A stretch of DNA of 19,287 bases from Bacteroidota bacterium (lineage in GTDB: Bacteria; Bacteroidota; Bacteroidia; Bacteroidales; VadinHA17), in the NCBI GenBank assembly GCA_030613125.1, contig JAUWMO010000018.1:1-19287 (forward strand), read 5' to 3'. Positions within the stretch are counted from its first letter, which is position 1, and each line of letters begins with the position of its first letter. The notes under the pieces were generated by a model that made no database searches, was not told the origin of the DNA, and was given only the letters and a program-made list of their open reading frames with translations. This document shows positions 7,384-14,252 of the stretch, in pieces. A program made the position numbers and the translations under genes.

Positions 7384-8934
7384 TTACAATCTTGAAGCAC
7401 TTATTTTTCTTCCAAAGTCCTTCCATAGATTTTTCGAATCTGCATTGCCGTTCTGACCATTATGACCGTTCTTTTGTTGTCTGATCTTGTTATATTCCAT
7501 TAAAGAACATATAAGAGCCAGATCTTCAAGTTTCTTTTTTTCGATTTCATTACTTTCCTTACCACCATTCACTTCAGAACAAGGTTTGAATAAGAAATCC
7601 TTATTGTTATTTATGAAGTGAGTATCATATTTTCCATTAACAAAATCAGGAGTTTCCATGATACGATGCAGAAATTGTATTGAGGTTTTTACACCGGAAA
7701 TGAAATATTCTTTTAGAGCCCTCTTCATTCGGCCAATGGCTTCATCCCGACTTCTACCCCAGGTTACCAGTTTTGATATCAAAGGATCATAATATAACGG
7801 AATATCAAAACCAGCATAAACATACCCGTCATTGCGCACACCTATACCTTGTGGCTCTGTTATTTTCTGGATTTTACCGGGACTTGGCATAAAGTTGTTT
7901 TCAGGGTCCTCCGCATAAATCCGGCATTCAATGGAGTGCCCGTTTTGCTGGATGTCCTTCTGGGAGTAACTTAATTTCTCTCCGGAGGCTATTAAAATCT
8001 GCTCCTTCACCAGATCAACTCCTGTAACCATTTCTGTAATCGGGTGTTCCACCTGAAGTCTGGTATTCATTTCAAGGAAGTAGTAGTTACGATCATTATC
8101 CATAAGGAATTCAATTGTTCCGGCCCCCTCATAATTAACCGCTTTAGCTGCTGCAACAGCATACCGTCCCATCTCTTCACGTATTTCTGGTGTCATAAGA
8201 GGAGAGGGAGTTTCTTCAACTACTTTCTGGTGTCGCCTTTGTACTGAACATTCCCTTTCACACAAATGAATGGCATTTCCATGTTTGTCAGCCAATATCT
8301 GGAATTCTATATGGTGTGGAGACTCAATATATTTTTCTAAATAAACAGCGTCATTTCCAAAAGCTGCCTTAGCTTCAGATTGTGCCCCCTGGATAGCTGA
8401 TACAAGCTCTGAAGAATCATGAACAAGCCGCATTCCCTTGCCACCTCCACCAGCTGATGCTTTTACCATAACAGGAAAACCAATCTCTTTTCCTATCTTT
8501 TCTGAATCCGATAAACTTGTTAGTTTTTCTTTAGTTCCGGGAACTACAGGTACTCCGGCATCAATCATTGTCTGTCTGGCAGTGATCTTATCCCCCATGG
8601 TTTGAATTGCACCCGGAGGCGGACCAATAAAAATCAAGCCTTCCTTAGCTACTCTTTTGGCAAACTCAGCATTTTCAGAAAGAAAGCCATATCCGGGATG
8701 GATAGCTTCAGCGCCAGATTTTTTAGCTGCATCAAGTACTTTTTCAATGGAAAGATAGCTTTCAGTAGAAGGGGAAGGCCCAAGGTAATATGCTTCATCA
8801 GCATATCGTACATGTAAGGCAGTTCGGTCTGCATCAGAATAAACGGTCACAGTTGTCAAACCCATTTCTCTGCAAGAACGAATCACTCTTACAGCAATCT
8901 CACCACGGTTTGCAATAAGGATTTTTTTAATCAT
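7384..8934 (-). CDS. accC: Biotin carboxylase subunit of acyl-CoA carboxylase
   Basis: This 516-residue ATP-grasp enzyme carboxylates the carrier's biotin using ATP and bicarbonate. The N-terminal domain begins with KILIANRGEIAVRVIR. The glycine-rich ATP loop KASAGGGGKGMRLV is at 158-171, the HQK segment at about 235-237, and the metal and catalytic segment EMNTRLQVEHP at 288-298, including R292 as in E. coli AccC. E. coli AccC ends near 450. The extra 60 residues here (Asn/Gln/Lys-rich, NGHNGQNGN near 495) look like a linker towards the separately encoded carrier, as in propionyl-CoA carboxylase alpha chains that have been split. It is first in the operon, with a promoter-like sequence directly upstream. 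The subunit could also serve other acyl-CoA carboxylases. Confidence 0.93.
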   Translation of the reverse strand: MIKKILIANRGEIAVRVIRSCREMGLTTVTVYSDADRTALHVRYADEAYYLGPSPSTESYLSIEKVLDAAKKSGAEAIHPGYGFLSENAEFAKRVAKEGLIFIGPPPGAIQTMGDKITARQTMIDAGVPVVPGTKEKLTSLSDSEKIGKEIGFPVMVKASAGGGGKGMRLVHDSSELVSAIQGAQSEAKAAFGNDAVYLEKYIESPHHIEFQILADKHGNAIHLCERECSVQRRHQKVVEETPSPLMTPEIREEMGRYAVAAAKAVNYEGAGTIEFLMDNDRNYYFLEMNTRLQVEHPITEMVTGVDLVKEQILIASGEKLSYSQKDIQQNGHSIECRIYAEDPENNFMPSPGKIQKITEPQGIGVRNDGYVYAGFDIPLYYDPLISKLVTWGRSRDEAIGRMKRALKEYFISGVKTSIQFLHRIMETPDFVNGKYDTHFINNNKDFLFKPCSEVNGGKESNEIEKKKLEDLALICSLMEYNKIRQQKNGHNGQNGNADSKNLWKDFGRKISASRL

Positions 8935-8956
8935 TGTGTTTGCAATAGGTTCGGTT

Positions 8957-8983
8957 CAAATATACTATTATTATTTATTCAAA
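8957..8983 (-). promoter_or_regulatory. Candidate promoter of the carboxylase operon
   Basis: On the minus strand, TATATTTG (8957-8964) matches the Bacteroidota -7 consensus TAnnTTTG exactly. It lies 22 bases ahead of the accC start. An ATTG about 20 bases upstream fits the -33 TTTG box with one mismatch. The assignment is by consensus only. Confidence 0.6.
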
Positions 8984-9148
8984 TCAATAATCTTATTTAA
9001 TATGTATCGGAATTGCAAAGTTGTCTGGTGATATACAGTAAGTTATGATGTTATCTTATCTTATTCTTATGCTTTTTCCTCAAGTCTGAGACCCTTTGAA
9101 ACAAAAAAATGTATTTATTAACAATTGTTGATAACCTGTGTGGAAACA

Positions 9149-9177
9149 TTGTTTATATCCTTGATTGGATATATTTG
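9149..9177 (+). promoter_or_regulatory. Candidate promoter for the structured RNA
   Basis: TTG at 9149-9151 and TATATTTG at 9170-9177 are separated by 18 bases, matching the Bacteroidota -33 (TTTG-like) and -7 (TAnnTTTG) boxes. Transcription would begin at about 9182-9186. It points away from the carboxylase operon promoter at 8957, so the two are divergent. The DNA just upstream (9115-9160) holds TGTTGATAA, one mismatch from a DnaA box; a single such site is weak evidence for an origin. Confidence 0.55.
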
Positions 9178-9183
9178 CTGAAT

Positions 9184-9719
9184 ATTTTCCTGCATACTAC
9201 TTTTGACCTATCAGGTGAGAGATAAAAGGCTGGTGTGAAGCCTTAAGCTGATAAAGAAAAATCCCTTACAGGATTTGACTGAATCAGCCTCTTGTAAGCC
9301 ACAAGTACGGAAGATCGGCTTCACCTTGATCAGCTTGAAGAAAGCAAGGAAATTCGGATGAAAATCCGAAGGACCGGTCAAGGTTGAAAAAGAACAGAAG
9401 TACTGATGCATAGGGCAGGTTTTACAGGTGAAGGCGGGATGGAGGACCTGGCAACAGAGAATCCGGACCAATTTCAACTCCACAGCAACTGTCTCGCAAG
9501 ATTCAGATGCTGAGGGGGCCTGAAACCAGGGTAGAGGATATAAGGCTTCTTAGGAAGTTGAAAGTTCAACGCCCAGAATCCAAAAGGAACCGTTCCGAGA
9601 GGGATGTAACTAAGGAGGAAGCCAGAATAACTGTAACCTGGCGCTTATTAAAGCTTTCGGGCCTTAATAAGTGAGAATGGGAAGCAATTCGTTAAGAATG
9701 GTTTCCCTTTCTTGTTTTT
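9184..9719 (+). ncRNA. Candidate large structured non-coding RNA, class unknown
   Basis: About 535 bases with stops in every plus-strand frame, bracketed by a promoter-like sequence and a strong terminator. Hairpins found by eye: 9232-9242 with 9317-9325, enclosing 9247-9252/9283-9288, 9259-9264/9271-9276 and 9291-9295/9301-9305. Then 9323-9331/9376-9384 (9 bp), enclosing 9353-9359/9364-9370, a perfect 7-bp stem capped by GAAA. Also 9483-9491/9504-9512 (one mismatch), 9519-9522/9527-9530, 9546-9549/9554-9557, 9557-9561/9566-9570, 9621-9625/9638-9642 and 9642-9654/9661-9673. CTTAAGCTGAT (9242-9252) could alternatively pair with ATCAGCTTGAAG (9329-9340), a possible switch or pseudoknot. GTGTG at 9233 resembles a group II intron 5' end, and a truncated intron is the main alternative. 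No domain V-like motif or reverse transcriptase is present. It lacks recognisable RNase P, tmRNA and 6S signatures. Confidence 0.6.
9674..9719 (+). terminator. Strong intrinsic terminator of the structured RNA
   Basis: The stem is 9674-9690 with 9696-9712, core GGGAAGCAATTC pairing with GAATGGTTTCCC through one G-U pair and one mismatch. The loop is GTTAA and the U-run is TTTTT at 9715-9719. It lies directly after the last internal hairpin of the RNA (9642-9673). Confidence 0.8.
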
Positions 9720-9728
9720 GAGACTACC

Positions 9729-9944
9729 CTTTCACAAGCCTCTGGCGCAGTGAAAGGATTAAGTCGAAAAAATCCCGCTGCAAAGCGGGATCTTCTATTA
9801 TTCACCGAGAGGTTTTACAAGCCTCTGACCCTGTGAAATAAGGGCAAACATTTACTGCGAAGCAGTATTTCACAAGCCTCTGGCGCAGTGAAAGGGTTAA
9901 GTCGAAAACCTGTCCGACTTCTGGCGGAAATCCCGCTGCAAAGC
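9729..9944. repeat. Cluster of direct repeats with internal hairpins
   Basis: A 41-bp unit at 9730-9770 recurs at 9868-9908 with one mismatch. It contains a TTTCAC/GTGAAA stem and the core AAGCCTCTGGCGCAG, and ends in AAGTCGAAAA. A shorter, diverged copy is at 9814-9838. The 16-mer AATCCCGCTGCAAAGC also occurs twice (9771-9786 and 9929-9944), after each long copy. The spacing is irregular (about 84 and 54 bases between starts), which argues against CRISPR. A TACTGC-GAA-GCAGTA hairpin sits between copies near 9853-9867. Function unknown; it is probably duplicated intergenic repeat DNA. Confidence 0.75.
9767..9791 (-). terminator. Intrinsic terminator reading leftward
   Basis: On the minus strand the 7-bp stem ATCCCGC/GCGGGAT (9772-9778 with 9785-9791, loop TTTGCA) is followed by a run of six T. 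It would end transcripts coming from the Ig-like remnant at about 10146 and would insulate the structured RNA from them. Confidence 0.7.
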
Positions 9945-10146
9945 TGCTAATAAAACCCTGATTTTTGCAATCCTGCTTTATTTTCCTGGTACAACATAAA
10001 CAAATCCCATGAGGAATACCCAATCCTGATTTTATCAGCCTGATAGTATTTGAGTTGATGGAGGTGCTATCTAATGATTGATCAAATGTTAATTCAATTG
10101 GTTCATCTAACAACAAAATATGATTTGAAACCAGGTAAAAAATCAT
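9802..10146 (-). pseudogene. Remnant with a short bacterial Ig-like (SbsA type) segment
   Basis: The minus-strand frame from 10146 starts with about 40 protein-like residues. They include DEPIELTFDQSLDSTSINSN followed by TIRLI, the usual pattern of SbsA-type Ig-like domains ('pIxixFsxxlDxxSvn...tvxl') found in surface proteins. Beyond about 10030 the translation becomes unlike protein, and past 9940 it runs through the repeat cluster. A stop lies six codons upstream of the ATG. I read it as a surviving piece of a larger cell-surface gene. The family call rests on one motif. Confidence 0.4.
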
Positions 10147-10185
10147 TCGAATATTGTCCTTAAAAATTCAAATTAACTTTTTAAA

Positions 10186-10220
10186 TTTGCTCACGATATA
10201 TGATGATTTTTGTATTTTTG
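10186..10220 (+). promoter_or_regulatory. Candidate promoter of the SRAP gene
   Basis: TTTG at 10186-10189 and TATTTTTG at 10213-10220 (exact TAnnTTTG) lie about 60 bases ahead of the SRAP start. The spacing of 23 bases is a little longer than usual for this promoter type. Confidence 0.5.
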
Positions 10221-10280
10221 CTAACAAAATTCATTTACGAATACCCTTGCATATTATATAATATAACCTAATTCGCACTT

Positions 10281-11009
10281 ATGTGTTTTACTGTAAATGT
10301 GAACATTGTGAAGGATGAGATGGAAAAAAGATTCAACGCTTCCCTCAATGACCCTGATTCTTACAGACCAAGTTATTATTACCATGCTTTTGAATTACCC
10401 AGGATGCCTGTAATAAGTTCGCACGAGCCTGAACTGATTCAATTGTTTCATTGGGGACTGATCCCCTCATGGACACAAACATATGATAAAGCTGACAAAA
10501 TACGCTATCAAACATTTAATGCACGGGCAGAGACTATTACCCAAAAACCCTCATTCAGTAAACCGGTGAAAACACAGAGATGCCTGGTAGTGGCAGGAGG
10601 TTTTTATGAATGGCAACATACAAAGAATAAAAAAATACCTTTTTACATTTTTTTACCTGATAAAAGGATAATCTCTTTTGCCGGGATATATGACACATGG
10701 CTGAACAGAGTTACAGGTGAGCTGATCAACTCTTTCAGTATTATTACAACCAGGGCAAATCCAATGCTGGAGCATATACATAACAGCAAGAAACGAATGC
10801 CTGTAATTTTGAATGAAGACCAGGAGGAAATGTGGTTGAATCCGGATATTCCAGTAAATGAAATTCTAAAGTTGCTGCAACCATTTCCTGAAAAGCTGAT
10901 GGCAGCGCACAGCATTTCGCCTCTGATCTCAAAGAAAGGAGTCGATAAAAATCTGCCGGAATTAATTCAGCCTTACAGATACGACAAACCAGGTTTGTTT
11001 GGTGAATAA
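10281..11009 (+). CDS. yedK: SOS response-associated peptidase (SRAP), YedK/HMCES family
   Basis: This 242-residue protein belongs to the SRAP family, which forms a covalent thiazolidine DNA-protein crosslink with abasic sites in single-stranded DNA and so shields replication forks. After removal of Met1, Cys2 becomes the N-terminal nucleophile (MCFTVNV). The other active-site residues align with YedK N75, E105 and H160: N80 in FNARAETI, E110 in GGFYEWQ, and H165 in MLEHIHNSKKRMPVIL. R82 and the HWGLIPSW segment (57-64) are also typical. The length is full. The gene stands alone behind its own promoter-like sequence; no SOS box was identified. The ATG at 10281 is fixed by the need for Cys at position 2. 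Confidence 0.95.
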   Translation: MCFTVNVNIVKDEMEKRFNASLNDPDSYRPSYYYHAFELPRMPVISSHEPELIQLFHWGLIPSWTQTYDKADKIRYQTFNARAETITQKPSFSKPVKTQRCLVVAGGFYEWQHTKNKKIPFYIFLPDKRIISFAGIYDTWLNRVTGELINSFSIITTRANPMLEHIHNSKKRMPVILNEDQEEMWLNPDIPVNEILKLLQPFPEKLMAAHSISPLISKKGVDKNLPELIQPYRYDKPGLFGE

Positions 11010-11031
11010 AAAGTTTCTATCGTTGTAAAGG

Positions 11032-11063
11032 TTTATTTCTGTAAGGATAATTTTTTACATTTG
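11032..11063 (+). promoter_or_regulatory. Candidate promoter of the 11109 barrel gene
   Basis: TTTA at 11032-11035 and TACATTTG at 11056-11063 (exact TAnnTTTG) are 20 bases apart, and the ATG at 11109 lies about 45 bases further on. This indicates that a TTG at 11061 is not the start codon, because it falls within the -7 box. Confidence 0.55.
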
Positions 11064-11108
11064 CACAAAAAAAATACAATTACGTACCTGAGAATAATTT
11101 TGTTTGTT

Positions 11109-11837
11109 ATGAAAAAAGTTCTATTTATTATTTTGATGGTTTTTTATCCTGGTCTGATGATTTTTACTAAAGCTCAAAAAGTATATACAACTACTGGAGG
11201 GGAGATGATTTTTCAGATGAGTGAGATAAACAGGAGTGGAGACCACATTCCAACTAACCTGCGATGGACGGTATTCCTGCATCTGGGTACCAATGTACAC
11301 CTTGACCTGGGAAATGCTGTTGGATTTTATTCAGGTGTTGCCATTAGGAATGTCGGATTTATAATGAATGAATACAACACCAACATTAATAATGAACAGG
11401 TTCTTGTTAAACACATATACAGGACATATAATCTGGGTGTACCTCTGGCAATAAAGCTGGGATCTATTGATAAAAATTTCTTTATTTTCGGGGGAGGAGA
11501 ATATGAATGGCTTTTTCATTTTAAACACAAATACTGGCCAAGTGGCAATGGTGGCAGGAGTAACGAAAAGACAAAGTATACAGAATGGTTCAGCAACGAA
11601 GTTAAATCATTAATTCCGTCATTGTTTGCAGGAATCCAGTTTCCCGGAGGTGTCAATCTGAAATTCAAATATTACCTTCAAAATTATATGAACAAAAATT
11701 ATGTTGATTCCGCCGGAGACAAACCATATGAAGATCTTAACATAAAACTCTTTTATATTTCTCTATCTGTTAACATCAGGCATAAATCGATCAAAAAAAT
11801 ATGGTCAGAAACAAGAGATGATTATGCCTACAGGTAG
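11109..11837 (+). CDS. Small outer-membrane beta-barrel-like protein
   Basis: With the ATG at 11109 this is a 242-residue protein. The signal peptide is MKKVLFIILMVFYPG plus LMIFTKA, with cleavage probably before Q24 or K25. The mature part alternates hydrophobic and polar residues in strand-like stretches: HLGTNVHLDLGNAVGFYSGVA, YNLGVPLAIKLG, NFFIFGGGEYEWLF, GGVNLKFKYYL and LFYISLSVNI. These are typical of the porin-like or OmpA-type outer-membrane proteins of Bacteroidota. It does not end on the classical aromatic residue. No specific family or ligand can be named. It follows the SRAP gene on the same strand but has its own promoter-like sequence. A TTG at 11061 would add 16 residues ahead of the signal peptide and is unlikely. 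Confidence 0.75.
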   Translation: MKKVLFIILMVFYPGLMIFTKAQKVYTTTGGEMIFQMSEINRSGDHIPTNLRWTVFLHLGTNVHLDLGNAVGFYSGVAIRNVGFIMNEYNTNINNEQVLVKHIYRTYNLGVPLAIKLGSIDKNFFIFGGGEYEWLFHFKHKYWPSGNGGRSNEKTKYTEWFSNEVKSLIPSLFAGIQFPGGVNLKFKYYLQNYMNKNYVDSAGDKPYEDLNIKLFYISLSVNIRHKSIKKIWSETRDDYAYR

Positions 11838-11935
11838 TAATAAACGAAAAGCAGGTTTTGGTAATTCTTAATTCTTTATCAATTGTACTTTATAATTCAT
11901 AAATCCGCAGACCGCAATCCACAATCCACAATTTT

Positions 11936-12685
11936 TTATTGTGCCGCAAAAATATAGGTGATTGTCCCTTTTTGTTTTGCGGGAAATACAGAACCGGAAT
12001 TAAAACGTGAATTAAGTGCCGCCTTGCTGGCTGCATCATATAGGCAAAAATCATCAGTAGTTGATTCATCTATTCGAACCTCACCACTTAAAACTTTTCC
12101 GAACTGGTCAACAACAACTTCAATAGTCACTTTTCCACCATACGGACACTTATAGATTGGAAGTGGTAATTTAGTATGATTTCTTCCTTGCAGGTTGTAG
12201 AAAATCCGGGTTGGACCACGGTAATCTGAAGCCATTTCTGCTGCATTTCTGATCTTCTCCTCAAGTTCATCCTGGTTTATAGGATCGTTTTCAATATATT
12301 GTAAATTATTCTCCTCTTCAGCCTCAAGAGCTCTTTGTTTCCACTGGTCTATGAAATTATCCTCTGTCAGTTCCCCATCAGTAATCATTTCATTTTTGAT
12401 CTGATCAATGTATTCATTGATATCGAATTCTTCTTCTGGCAAGCTGGCAACATTTACTGCAATATCGTGAATATCATATATCGCATCATTTTGGGATAAC
12501 TCTATCACCGGTTGTTCATCAATTAATTCTTCGGCAGGAGTAGAAAGATCGATAAGTATTCCCTGATCAAGGTTCCTGAAATCAGAAGATAATTTAATAA
12601 TCATAAATATTATAGCCAGAACAAGGTGCACAATAATAGTACCAAGTACTCCATAAATATTCTTCTGATATAACCTCATTCTCAT
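11936..12685 (-). CDS. TonB-like protein, single membrane anchor with TonB C-terminal-type domain
   Basis: This 249-residue protein has a single N-terminal membrane segment (about 12-31) after a basic MRMRLYQK start, as in TonB. Residues 45-150 are strongly acidic and helical. A C-terminal domain of about 90 residues (160-249) has the TonB_C-like strand pattern GGKVTIEVVVDQFGKVLSGEV and ends in a final strand TITYIFAA. Such proteins bridge the inner membrane to the periplasm or to outer-membrane receptors. The proline-rich spacer of classical TonB is missing, and the acidic stretch replaces it. No ExbB/ExbD genes are adjacent, so coupling to the proton motive force is unproven. It is convergent with the barrel gene at 11109, with about 98 bases between; that gap holds tandem AATCCAC simple repeats near 11914. 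Confidence 0.75.
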   Translation of the reverse strand: MRMRLYQKNIYGVLGTIIVHLVLAIIFMIIKLSSDFRNLDQGILIDLSTPAEELIDEQPVIELSQNDAIYDIHDIAVNVASLPEEEFDINEYIDQIKNEMITDGELTEDNFIDQWKQRALEAEEENNLQYIENDPINQDELEEKIRNAAEMASDYRGPTRIFYNLQGRNHTKLPLPIYKCPYGGKVTIEVVVDQFGKVLSGEVRIDESTTDDFCLYDAASKAALNSRFNSGSVFPAKQKGTITYIFAAQ

Positions 12686-12786
12686 GGCGCGAAATTACGA
12701 AAATATACGCATATAGTTTCAGGATTCAAGTTTCAGGAAAAAATCCCGTTTTTCACTTTATCAATCATCATTCTCAATTGCAATCC

Positions 12787-12814
12787 GTTAACCATTATAT
12801 GTTAACCGTTATAT
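12787..12814. repeat. Tandem 14-mer repeat
   Basis: The unit gttaaccattatat at 12787-12800 is repeated as gttaaccgttatat at 12801-12814, with a degraded third copy (gttgttacat) after it. This lies in the 12686-13116 gap, which holds no gene I can support. A weak CTACC/GGTAG hairpin is at 13053-13067. Confidence 0.7.
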
Positions 12815-12840
12815 GTTGTTACATGTTAAAAAAAGAAAAT

Positions 12841-12934
12841 GCCACCAAGTCACTAAGTCACCAAGATTCACAAAGGGCTTATTTCCATTGCCTTATCTTT
12901 TGTGTATCTTTGTGTCTTTCTGGCAAAAAAATAC
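12841..12934. repeat. Imperfect inverted repeat of the GCCACnAAG...CTTTGTG type
   Basis: The left arm (12841-12876) consists of short units such as CACCAAGTCACTAAG. The right arm (12900-12934) reads CTTTGTGTCTTTCTGGC. The two pair imperfectly across about 25 bases. Repeats with this 'cacaaag/ctttgtg' wording are common between genes in Bacteroidota. The open frame across it (12778-13047) starts with TTG and is probably not a gene. Confidence 0.6.
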
Positions 12935-13116
12935 TTTTAGGAGTGGACTCAATCTTTAATTATGGAATTCGGAATATTCATCACTTATTCTTTGATAAAA
13001 AACAGCATTTATGCCCTACAAAATGTGTTTATTACTACAATTCTTAGTATTGCTACCCTCCCGGTAGTGTTTTATCTGGTTCAGCAATTTTTATTAAATT
13101 TCATTTATAATTAAAA

Positions 13117-14088
13117 ATGAAAAAAATACTGGTTACATATCCTATACCTAAAGAAGGATTGTCAGATCTGTTTGAAAATTTTGAAGTTTTTTATCCTGAA
13201 AAGGAAAAACTAACTCTAAAAGAAATAAGTTCCCTGATTAATGATTTCGAGGGAGTAATAACTGCATTTGGACATCCATTCCCTTCAGAAATTATTGAGA
13301 AAGCCACAAAACTTCAAATTATCAGTAACTATGGTGCCGGTTTTGATAATATCCCTATTAAAATTGCTACTGAAAGAAAAATATTGGTAACAAATACTCC
13401 TGATGCAGTTACTGAAGCAACTGCGGAACTGGCAATTGGACTAATGATAGCGGTAAAAAGGAGAATAGCTGAATGCGACAGAAAAATAAGAAGTAAAAAA
13501 ATAAAATGGGGTATAATGGAAAATCTGGGATCGAACCTGTTTGGAAAAACCCTGGGTATAATAGGAATGGGTAAAATAGGTAAGGCGACTGCCAGACGTG
13601 CTTCCGCACTGGGGCTTAAAATATTATACCATAATCGTACAAAATTACCTGTAGATATTAAGTTGAATTACAATGCTGAATATGTTTCATTTTATGAAAT
13701 TTTAAAACGTTCTGATATTATTTCTCTTCATACACCTATCACTGAAGAAACTCATTACTTAATAGGCAGAAAGGAGTTTAAAATGATGAAGCCTGGATGC
13801 ATACTTATAAATACAGCTAGAGGGGCAGTGGTGGAGGAAAAAGAATTAGTTCATGCATTAAAAGAAAACATAATACAAGGTGCGGGGCTTGATGTATATG
13901 AGCATGAACCTGACATTTCGGATGAACTGCTTGAAATGGACCAGGTTGTACTGCTTCCACATATTGGTACTGGAACTTCAGAGACACGAATAGCCATAGC
14001 CAGGTCAGCAGTTAAAAATCTCATCGATTTTTTTAATGAAGTTAAACCAGAGTTCATGGTAAATCCAGAGGTTTGGGAATCCAAATGA
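13117..14088 (+). CDS. D-isomer-specific 2-hydroxyacid dehydrogenase
   Basis: This 323-residue protein belongs to the NAD(P)-dependent D-2-hydroxyacid dehydrogenase family (glyoxylate/hydroxypyruvate reductase, phosphoglycerate dehydrogenase and relatives), which reversibly reduces 2-oxoacids. The substrate-side lobe shows NYGAGFDNIP (71-80). The dinucleotide-binding GMGKIG is at 150-155. The catalytic trio is R235 (NTARGAVV), E264 (VYEHEP) and H282 (LPHIGTGT). A tryptophan or glutamate signature that would fix the substrate is not evident; GLDVYEHEP followed by HIGTGT resembles the glyoxylate/hydroxypyruvate reductase branch. The stop overlaps a downstream ATG (ATGA at 14085-14088). The cofactor could be either NADH or NADPH; after the first Rossmann strand there is YHNRTK, whose basic residues lean towards NADPH. 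Confidence 0.92.
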   Translation: MKKILVTYPIPKEGLSDLFENFEVFYPEKEKLTLKEISSLINDFEGVITAFGHPFPSEIIEKATKLQIISNYGAGFDNIPIKIATERKILVTNTPDAVTEATAELAIGLMIAVKRRIAECDRKIRSKKIKWGIMENLGSNLFGKTLGIIGMGKIGKATARRASALGLKILYHNRTKLPVDIKLNYNAEYVSFYEILKRSDIISLHTPITEETHYLIGRKEFKMMKPGCILINTARGAVVEEKELVHALKENIIQGAGLDVYEHEPDISDELLEMDQVVLLPHIGTGTSETRIAIARSAVKNLIDFFNEVKPEFMVNPEVWESK

Positions 14089-14240
14089 AACAATATCTGT
14101 CACTTATGATGCATTTGGGAGATTATATTGAAGAGAATGGGAAAGAGATAACAGGCACGCCGTGGGAGGAATATATAACTGATCCGACTACTGTATCAAA
14201 TCCTTACCTGATTAAAACAGTATTGTCTACTTCCATGTGA
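14085..14240 (+). pseudogene. C-terminal remnant of a GyrI-like (effector-binding) domain protein
   Basis: The ATG at 14085 overlaps the dehydrogenase stop and opens 51 codons ending in TGA at 14238-14240. The segment DYIEENGKEITGTPWEEYI followed by TDPTTV matches the C-terminal part of GyrI-like/AraC effector-binding domains ('...NG.e..GpPwE.Yi.DP....'). The roughly 100 residues that should precede it are missing. Family recognition is by motif. I read this as a gene tail that lost its front half, rather than a functional small protein. Confidence 0.5.
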
Positions 14241-14252
14241 AATAATACAATA

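Noticed and set aside
7364..7426. Longer biotin carrier starting at ATG 7426
   Set aside because: It would overlap accC by 43 bases and add residues with no family character; ATG at 7363 fits the operon spacing.
9211..9483. Minus-strand 90-codon frame across the structured RNA
   Set aside because: Rich in Cys and Phe with no domain pattern; the opposite strand has a better explanation as a folded RNA between promoter and terminator.
9184..9719. RNase P RNA or tmRNA
   Set aside because: The conserved RNase P core segments and the tmRNA tRNA-like ends with CCA were looked for by eye and not found.
9729..9944. CRISPR array
   Set aside because: Only two good copies and one partial copy, unequal spacing, spacers containing other repeats, and no cas genes in the window.
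11061..11108. TTG start extending the barrel protein by 16 residues
   Set aside because: It overlaps a -7 promoter box and would place residues ahead of a normal signal peptide; ATG at 11109 is preferred.
12778..13047. Plus-strand 89-codon frame
   Set aside because: It begins at TTG inside tandem repeats and crosses the cacaaag/ctttgtg repeat; no protein-like pattern.
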